Shown here: positions 7,367-11,596 of the stretch, piece by piece
How the letters are laid out: each line of letters begins with the position of its first letter
Numbering within the stretch: position 1 is the stretch's first letter
Source of the DNA: Propionibacteriaceae bacterium
GTDB taxonomy: Bacteria > Actinomycetota > Actinomycetes > Propionibacteriales > Propionibacteriaceae
Assembly: GCA_024636075.1 (NCBI GenBank)
Contig: JAGXHS010000168.1
Location: 1-11,596, forward strand
Reading direction: 5' to 3'
DNA length: 11,596 nucleotides
The notes under the pieces: generated by a model
The model's input: only the letters and a program-made list of their open reading frames with translations
Told to the model about the DNA's origin: nothing
Databases searched by the model: none
Program-made: the position numbers and the translations under genes

Positions 7367-8845
7367 GTGTTGACTCGCCCCGATGGCCGTCTGACGGCTG
7401 ACCTGGATCCGCATGACCGGGGTCCGCAAGATGCTTGTGGGGTTTTCGGCGTCTACGCGCCCAAGGACGACGTGGCGAAACTCTGCTATTACGGCATGTA
7501 CGCGCTGCAGCACCGCGGCCAGGAATCCGCCGGGATCGCCGTCAGCAATGGGCAACGGATCATGGTTTTCAAGGACATGGGCCTGGTCTCCCAGGTCTTC
7601 GACGAGGCCACCCTCAAGTCGCTGAACGGGCACCTGGCGATCGGCCACACCCGGTACTCAACAACCGGGGCGTCGGTGTGGCACAACGCCCAGCCCACCT
7701 TCCGCGCCACTGAGTCCGGTGGGCTCGCGCTGGGCCACAACGGCAACGTGACCAATTCGGCGGAACTCGAAGAGTTGATCAGGGAACGCGACGCCAGCCA
7801 AACCGTCCCCCACAAGGACTCGATGGATTCCACCAACGACACCTCGCTCGTGACGGCCCTGATGGCGACCTACGGTGACACTCCGATGGAGGAGGTGGCC
7901 CTGGACGTGTTGCCCCGGTTGAAGGGTGCCTTCTGCCTGGTCTTCATGACCGAGCACACGCTGTACGCAGCGCGGGATCCCCAAGGAATTCGCCCGATGG
8001 TTCTTGGTCGGCTGCCAACGGGTTGGGTGGTGGCCAGCGAGACAGCAGCCCTTGACATCGTCGGCGCCGCATTCATCCGCGAAATCGAGCCGGGCGAGTT
8101 CATCGTCATCGACGAGGCCGGATTGCGCAGCCACCGATTCGCCGAGCGCGCCCCCAAGGGCTGCATCTTCGAGTTCGTCTACCTTGCCCGCCCCGACACC
8201 CTGATCAGTAACCGCCGGGTGCACACCGTGCGGGTCGAGATCGGTCGCACGCTGGCCCTGGAGTGCCCGGTGGACGCCGACCTGGCGATCCCCGTGCCGG
8301 AATCCGGTACGCCGGCAGCCATCGGTTTCGCCGAAGCATCAGGAATCCCCTTCGGTATGGGCCTGGTCAAGAACGCCTACGTGGGACGCACCTTCATCGA
8401 GCCGACCCAGTCGATCCGGCAACTGGGTATCCGGCTCAAACTGAACCCGATCCGCGACATCATCGCAGGCAAACGGCTGGTCGTCATCGACGACTCGATC
8501 GTGCGAGGCAACACCCAGCGAGCCCTGGTGCGGATGCTGCGGGAAGCGGGCGCCGCGGAGGTGCACGTACGGATCTCGTCGCCGCCGGTCCGGTGGCCGT
8601 GCTTCTACGGCATCGACTTCGCCAGCAGAGCCGAACTGATCGCAACCGGGCTCGGTGTCGACGACGTGTGCCGATCGATCGGCGCCGACTCCCTCGGCTA
8701 TGTCAGCCTCGAGGGTCTGGTGGCGTCCACCGGTCTGGCGGGCAACTCGCTCTGCCGGGCATGCTTCGACGGGGTGTACCCAGTGACAATTCCTGCCGGA
8801 GCTGCCAGCCAGATGGGCCTGAACCAGGCACAGGAGGATCGATGA
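7364..8845 (+). CDS. purF: Amidophosphoribosyltransferase PurF
   Basis: This 493-residue enzyme catalyses the first committed purine step, PRPP plus glutamine to phosphoribosylamine. A short propeptide precedes CGVFGVY, so Cys25 should become the N-terminal nucleophile after self-cleavage, as in Bacillus PurF. The Ntn glutaminase domain covers about residues 25-260, with QHRGQESAGIA at 49-59. The PRPP loop VVIDDSIVRGN is at 373-383. Cys267, Cys413, Cys464 and Cys467 match the four ligands of the 4Fe-4S cluster in Bacillus-type enzymes, so this one probably carries an oxygen-sensitive cluster. The first codons are GTG GTG TTG, and promoter spacing favours GTG 7367. The stop overlaps purM as ATGA. 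Confidence 0.97.
   Translation: MVLTRPDGRLTADLDPHDRGPQDACGVFGVYAPKDDVAKLCYYGMYALQHRGQESAGIAVSNGQRIMVFKDMGLVSQVFDEATLKSLNGHLAIGHTRYSTTGASVWHNAQPTFRATESGGLALGHNGNVTNSAELEELIRERDASQTVPHKDSMDSTNDTSLVTALMATYGDTPMEEVALDVLPRLKGAFCLVFMTEHTLYAARDPQGIRPMVLGRLPTGWVVASETAALDIVGAAFIREIEPGEFIVIDEAGLRSHRFAERAPKGCIFEFVYLARPDTLISNRRVHTVRVEIGRTLALECPVDADLAIPVPESGTPAAIGFAEASGIPFGMGLVKNAYVGRTFIEPTQSIRQLGIRLKLNPIRDIIAGKRLVVIDDSIVRGNTQRALVRMLREAGAAEVHVRISSPPVRWPCFYGIDFASRAELIATGLGVDDVCRSIGADSLGYVSLEGLVASTGLAGNSLCRACFDGVYPVTIPAGAASQMGLNQAQEDR
8832..8837 (+). promoter_or_regulatory. Strong ribosome binding site of purM
   Basis: AGGAGG lies 4 bases before ATG 8842, inside the end of purF. It is one of only two full consensus ribosome sites I noted and decides the purM start, as the frame is open back to 8263 within purF. 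Its strength contrasts with the leaderless starts of purS, purL and purF, and suits an internal operon gene. Confidence 0.85.
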
Positions 8846-9918
8846 GTGCCAGCTCCGGAGCAGCCGGACCGGGCGCTTACGCGCAGGCCGGCGTGGACAT
8901 CGAGGCGGGGGACCGTGCGGTCGAGCTGATGAAGCAGCACATTGCCCGCACCCGACGTCCCGAGGTCCTGGGTGGTCTGGGTGGGTTCGCCGGATTCTTC
9001 GACGCCAACGCGCTGAAGAACTACCGACACCCCGTGTTGGCGACCTCGACCGACGGGGTGGGGACCAAGGTCGCCATCGCCCAGGCCATGGATGTGCACG
9101 ACACGATCGGAATGGACCTGCTGGGCATGCTGGTGGACGATCTGGTGGTGGTGGGCGCCGAACCGTTGTTCGTCACTGACTACATCGCATGCGGGCGGGT
9201 TGTGCCGGAGCGAATCGCTGCCATCGTCAAGGGAATCGCCGCTGGATGTGAGGCGGCTGGCTGCGCGCTTCTTGGTGGTGAGACGGCTGAGCACCCAGGT
9301 CTGCTCGCAGCCGATGAGTACGACATCGCCGGGGCAACAACAGGTGTGGTGGAACTCGATCGGATACTGGGTGCCGAACGGATAGCTGACGGCGACGTGG
9401 TGTTGGGGCTCGACTCGTCGGGACTGCATTCGAACGGCTATTCCCTGGTGCGCAAGGTGTTGCTGCAGGATGCCGGCTGGGCCCTGGATCGTGACGTTGC
9501 GGAGTTCGGCCGCAGCTTGGGTGAAGAACTTCTGGAACCGACGCGCATCTATGCACTCGATCTGCTGCGGCTACTGGATTCGACCGACGTGCATGCGATG
9601 AGCCACGTCACCGGTGGTGGCCTGGCGAACAACCTCGCCCGGGTGATGCCCGAGGGATTGTGCGCCATCATCGAACGGGACAGCTGGCGTCCGGCGCCGA
9701 TCTTCCAGGTGGTGCAGCAGGTGGGCAAGCTCGCCCAATCCGATGTGGAAGCCACGCTGAACATGGGGATCGGCATGGTGCTGCTGGTGGCCGTCGATGA
9801 TGCTGACGCAGCCATCAGCCAGCTGGCTGATCGTGGTGTCGGAGCGCGCGTCATCGGCCGGGTGCAGGCCGATCAGGGGAACGAACGGGTCCGGATGGTC
9901 GCCCGGCACCCGAGCTGA
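8842..9918 (+). CDS. purM: AIR synthetase PurM
   Basis: This 358-residue protein is phosphoribosylformylglycinamidine cyclo-ligase, which uses ATP to close the imidazole ring, turning FGAM into AIR. Family motifs are STDGVGTK (residues 69-76), DDLVVVGAEPLF (99-110), GGETAEHPG (145-153) and SSGLHSNGYSLVR (192-204). Length is normal for PurM, with a short extra N-terminal stretch rich in Ala, Gly and Ser before AYAQAGVDI. It overlaps the purF stop by ATGA behind a consensus ribosome site, so purF and purM are translationally coupled. No clear terminator follows. PurM acts right after the PurSQL complex, so the pathway steps are gathered here although transcripts differ. Confidence 0.97.
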   Translation: MSASSGAAGPGAYAQAGVDIEAGDRAVELMKQHIARTRRPEVLGGLGGFAGFFDANALKNYRHPVLATSTDGVGTKVAIAQAMDVHDTIGMDLLGMLVDDLVVVGAEPLFVTDYIACGRVVPERIAAIVKGIAAGCEAAGCALLGGETAEHPGLLAADEYDIAGATTGVVELDRILGAERIADGDVVLGLDSSGLHSNGYSLVRKVLLQDAGWALDRDVAEFGRSLGEELLEPTRIYALDLLRLLDSTDVHAMSHVTGGGLANNLARVMPEGLCAIIERDSWRPAPIFQVVQQVGKLAQSDVEATLNMGIGMVLLVAVDDADAAISQLADRGVGARVIGRVQADQGNERVRMVARHPS

Positions 9919-9973
9919 GACTCTGTGAAGCGGGCCTGGATGCAGTTGGAGTTGTTCAAATTGTTGGCGGGCT

Positions 9974-10002
9974 TTGGAGCCGGTGCGAAGATTCGCTAGA
10001 TT
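9974..10002 (+). promoter_or_regulatory. Promoter of the DUF3073 gene
   Basis: TTGGAG (9974-9979), a 17-base spacer and TAGATT (9997-10002) make the best -35/-10 pair in the window. Transcription should begin near 10009, giving a 5' leader of about 61 bases before ATG 10070. This is the clearest case here of a promoter with a real untranslated leader. Confidence 0.65.
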
Positions 10003-10028
10003 GTGTGTCACGACAGTTGATCACATGC

Positions 10029-10043
10029 CGCGGCAATGCCGCG
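10029..10043 (+). promoter_or_regulatory. GC-rich hairpin in the 5' leader of the DUF3073 gene
   Basis: CGCGGC (10029-10034) and GCCGCG (10038-10043) pair around the triloop AAT. The hairpin stands about 10 bases before the ribosome site GAGGGGG (10054-10060). It could protect the messenger's 5' end or tune translation. The arms also extend by one A-T pair as a DNA inverted repeat, so a protein-binding site is possible. Confidence 0.45.
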
Positions 10044-10069
10044 AGGACACAGCGAGGGGGTCGACCCAT

Positions 10070-10282
10070 ATGGGGCGCGGCCGTGCAAAGGCGAAGCAGA
10101 CCAAGGTTGCTCGCGATCTGAAGTATCGCTCGGTGGACACAGACTTTGCCTCCTTGGAGCGTGAGCTCCGTGGGCAACCAGTAGTCGATGACATCGATGA
10201 CGATGACGGGGACGCCGATCTGCCATCTCACTACACCGATGAAGTGGACCACTTCGATGAGGACGAACGCCGCTCAGTGTGA
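10070..10282 (+). CDS. DUF3073 family protein
   Basis: This 70-residue soluble protein begins MGRGRAKAKQTKVARDLKYR, the hallmark N-terminus of the DUF3073 family, which is widespread in actinobacteria and commonly found beside purM. Residues 1-21 are strongly basic. Residues 40-67 are strongly acidic (DDIDDDDGDAD, then DEVDHFDEDE), so the charge is sharply split. No function is known to me; the basic head could bind nucleic acid, but that is inference. ATG 10070 is chosen for the family start and GAGGGGG 9 bases upstream. In-frame ATG 10025 would add 15 residues with no family match. An alpha/beta hydrolase gene follows after 13 bases. Confidence 0.9.
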   Translation: MGRGRAKAKQTKVARDLKYRSVDTDFASLERELRGQPVVDDIDDDDGDADLPSHYTDEVDHFDEDERRSV

Positions 10283-10295
10283 CGGGTCACGAGCT

Positions 10296-11255
10296 GTGTC
10301 CTGGCAGGCCGATAGATTGCTGGACGGCTACCAGACGTGCACCCTGCAGTTGCCGTTGGCTGTTCCGGCGGATGGCGAGCCGGACGCACCGGTCACGGCA
10401 ACTCTGGTTCGTCGAAACGTTCCGACGCACGATCGGGCTGTGCTCTACCTGCACGGCTGGAACGACTACTTCTTCCAGACTCACCTGGCAGATTTCCTCG
10501 ACCAGCAGGGGTTCGACTTCTACGCGGTGGAGCTGCGTCGCTACGGCCGCAGCCTGCGACCGGGGCAACTACAGGGGTTCATCACCGATCTGGACGAATA
10601 CACCCAGGAACTGGACCAGGCGCTCGAGCTGATTCAGGCCGACGGCCACGACCTGGTGACGTTGATGGGGCACTCGACGGGCGGCCTGATCGGTTCACTG
10701 TGGACAGAGCAGCGCCGCGGCGAACTGAACGGCGTGATCCTGAACTCGCCGTGGCTGGATCTTCAGGGGTCGATGCTGTTGCGTGCGGTGACCGGCCCGA
10801 TCATTGAAACGCTCGGTTCGAGCTATCCCACCAGCGTCATTCCGCTGCCTGACAGCAGCTTGTACCGTCGCAGCACCCACGCCGACGCCGACGGGGAGTG
10901 GCACTACGAGAAGGGCCTGAAATCGAGCCCTGACTTCGCGATCCGGGTGGGTTGGCTACGGGCTATCCTGCAGGGCCACGATCAGATCGCCAAGGGTCTG
11001 AGCATTGACACCCCGGTGCTGACCATGATCAGTGCCCGCAGCGACTTCCGCCGCATCTGGGATGCTGAGGCGCTGATGTCGGCGGACACGGTGTTGGACG
11101 TCGAAAAGCTCGGCAAGGCGGCGGTGAAGCTCGGATCACACATCACGCTGGTTCGGATCGACGGAGGCATGCACGATCTCGTGTTGTCGCGGCGGGCGGT
11201 GCGGCGCGTGGTCTTCGACGAGATGGCCCGTTGGATGGACGCCTACCTTCGCTGA
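10296..11255 (+). CDS. Alpha/beta hydrolase (serine aminopeptidase S33 / lysophospholipase-like)
   Basis: This 319-residue cytoplasmic-looking hydrolase has no signal peptide or membrane segment. The core begins AVLYLHGWNDYFFQTHLA (residues 48-65), with the oxyanion-side HG motif. The nucleophile Ser127 is in GHSTGG. His293 in GGMHDL is the likely catalytic histidine, and Asp250 in SARSD is the likely acid. The substrate cannot be told; esterase, lipase or peptidase activity is possible. GTG 10296, 13 bases after the DUF3073 stop, is preferred, with only a weak ACGGG upstream. The frame is open back to 10188, but that would overlap the upstream gene fully. TTG 10317 is another candidate start. 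No separate promoter is obvious, so it is probably co-transcribed with the DUF3073 gene. Confidence 0.85.
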   Translation: MSWQADRLLDGYQTCTLQLPLAVPADGEPDAPVTATLVRRNVPTHDRAVLYLHGWNDYFFQTHLADFLDQQGFDFYAVELRRYGRSLRPGQLQGFITDLDEYTQELDQALELIQADGHDLVTLMGHSTGGLIGSLWTEQRRGELNGVILNSPWLDLQGSMLLRAVTGPIIETLGSSYPTSVIPLPDSSLYRRSTHADADGEWHYEKGLKSSPDFAIRVGWLRAILQGHDQIAKGLSIDTPVLTMISARSDFRRIWDAEALMSADTVLDVEKLGKAAVKLGSHITLVRIDGGMHDLVLSRRAVRRVVFDEMARWMDAYLR

Positions 11256-11268
11256 GATCCTCGCCGGT

Positions 11269-11298
11269 GCTTTCTCCTTGACCCGCTTTCTCTTGACC
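11269..11298 (+). repeat. Imperfect tandem repeat with TTGACC boxes
   Basis: GCTTTCTCCTTGACC (11269-11283) and GCTTTCTCTTGACC (11285-11298) differ by one base and stand 16 bases apart. Each ends in TTGACC, a good -35 sequence. No -10 box lies at 17 bases; CAAGGT (11318-11323), at 19 bases, is the nearest. Confidence 0.6.
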
Positions 11299-11473
11299 AG
11301 GGTGGAACTGACTGCCACAAGGTCACAGCATGGTCACGAACGCTTTCCATGGTGGCTGAAGAGGTCTTGGTCTGTGATAGGCAGTCCTAACGAGTAACGC
11401 GGGGCCGCGCGCACGCTCTGGTGCACGAAGGCCGTTCGAAGCCAATGGAGGTATTCCGGTCCTTCGGATTTGC

Positions 11474-11533
11474 GGGGGGAGTTGGGGTCTGAGCGTCGGT
11501 GGTGTGGTGTGTCGCCGGGGCATGGGGCAGGGG
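11474..11533 (+). other. G-rich tract with five G-runs (possible G-quadruplex)
   Basis: Runs of four or more G occur at 11474-11479, 11484-11487, 11517-11520, 11524-11527 and 11530-11533. The last three are spaced by only CAT and CA. With one long loop to 11484-11487, four runs could fold into a quadruplex on the plus strand. Between them lies a GT-rich stretch. Confidence 0.4.
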
Positions 11534-11583
11534 TCCTGCCAGTGTCGGTTTCGACCAAGATCCCGAGCACAGGAGGACCCCTG
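11526..11583 (+). promoter_or_regulatory. Competing inverted repeats before the right-edge gene
   Basis: GGCAGG (11526-11531), loop GGT, CCTGCC (11535-11540) is a perfect local hairpin. CAGGGGTCCT (11528-11537) is also the perfect complement of AGGACCCCTG (11574-11583), which covers half of the ribosome site and the first base of GTG 11583. The two pairings share bases and exclude each other. The layout suits a translation switch, a read-through block before a transposase, or the end of a mobile element. Confidence 0.5.
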
Positions 11584-11596
11584 TGGAGTGCGACCC
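11583..11596 (+). CDS. Start of an unidentified gene, cut by the window edge
   Basis: A consensus ribosome site, AGGAGG (11571-11576), stands 6 bases before GTG 11583. The codons that follow read GTG GAG TGC GAC and then the window ends, so only four residues (M/V-E-C-D) are visible. That is too few to identify the product. The strong ribosome site and structured leader make a real start likely. A transposase is one possibility, based only on the leader. Confidence 0.5.

Larger units (their letters stand above)
11256..11582. other. Gene-free interval, 327 bases
   Basis: I see no supportable gene here on either strand. Two overlapping minus-strand frames (11323-11523 and 11334-11570) lack a recognisable product or ribosome site. 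No terminator is evident after the hydrolase. What it does hold is a tandem repeat at 11269-11298, repeated GGTCAC at 11321 and 11332, a G-rich tract at 11474-11533 and two competing inverted repeats at 11526-11583. It could be the non-coding end of a mobile element, but no terminal repeat pair or target duplication can be shown within the window. Confidence 0.6.

Noticed and set aside
8263..8841. 193-codon upstream extension of the purM frame
   Set aside because: It lies wholly inside purF in another frame, reads as Arg/Pro-rich shadow sequence, and a consensus ribosome site marks ATG 8842.
10188..10295. Upstream extension of the hydrolase frame
   Set aside because: It overlaps the DUF3073 gene and reads as repetitive Met/Thr shadow sequence.
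11428..11450. GTTCGAA segment resembling a tRNA T-loop
   Set aside because: The flanking bases do not form the T-stem, and no acceptor stem or anticodon arm can be built around it.
11334..11570. 78-codon minus-strand frame in the right-hand gap
   Set aside because: There is no ribosome site and no recognisable motif, and the frame covers the G-rich structured tract.

Overview
This window is high-GC chromosomal DNA from an actinobacterium (Actinomycetota). The evidence is the PurS + PurQ + small PurL type of FGAM synthase, a DUF3073 protein beginning MGRGRAKAKQ directly after purM, GTG starts, and repeated TANNNT -10 boxes lying 6-8 nt before start codons (leaderless-type promoters). A Propionibacteriales-like background is possible, but I cannot settle genus or family from the sequence. 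Most of the window is ordinary housekeeping metabolism.

Layout. 1-117: end of purC (SAICAR synthase). 127-1046: purS and purQ, overlapping by one base. 1088-2065, minus strand: a BadF/BadG-type sugar kinase (N-acetylglucosamine-kinase-like), convergent with purQ. 2211-2843: a multi-pass membrane protein of unknown function, divergent from the kinase. 2905-4092: rocD (ornithine aminotransferase), closed by a strong hairpin terminator at 4095-4123. 4159-4893: a stand-alone class I glutamine amidotransferase. 5003-7273: purL. 7364-8845: purF, overlapping purM (8842-9918) by ATGA. 10070-10282: a DUF3073 protein behind its own promoter. 10296-11255: an alpha/beta hydrolase. 11256-11582: a gene-free, G-rich tract rich in potential secondary structure, ending in a strong ribosome binding site and the first codons of another gene cut by the window edge.

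How the genes work together. PurF makes phosphoribosylamine from PRPP and glutamine. PurS, PurQ and PurL form the FGAM synthase complex, with PurQ supplying ammonia. PurM closes the ring to give AIR, and PurC adds aspartate to CAIR. Two more nitrogen genes, rocD and the amidotransferase, sit between the two purine blocks. purL, purF and the amidotransferase each appear to have their own leaderless promoter, so this is a cluster of short transcription units rather than one operon. I saw no defence system, CRISPR array, tRNA or clear complete mobile element. The least explained stretch is the structured region at the right edge.
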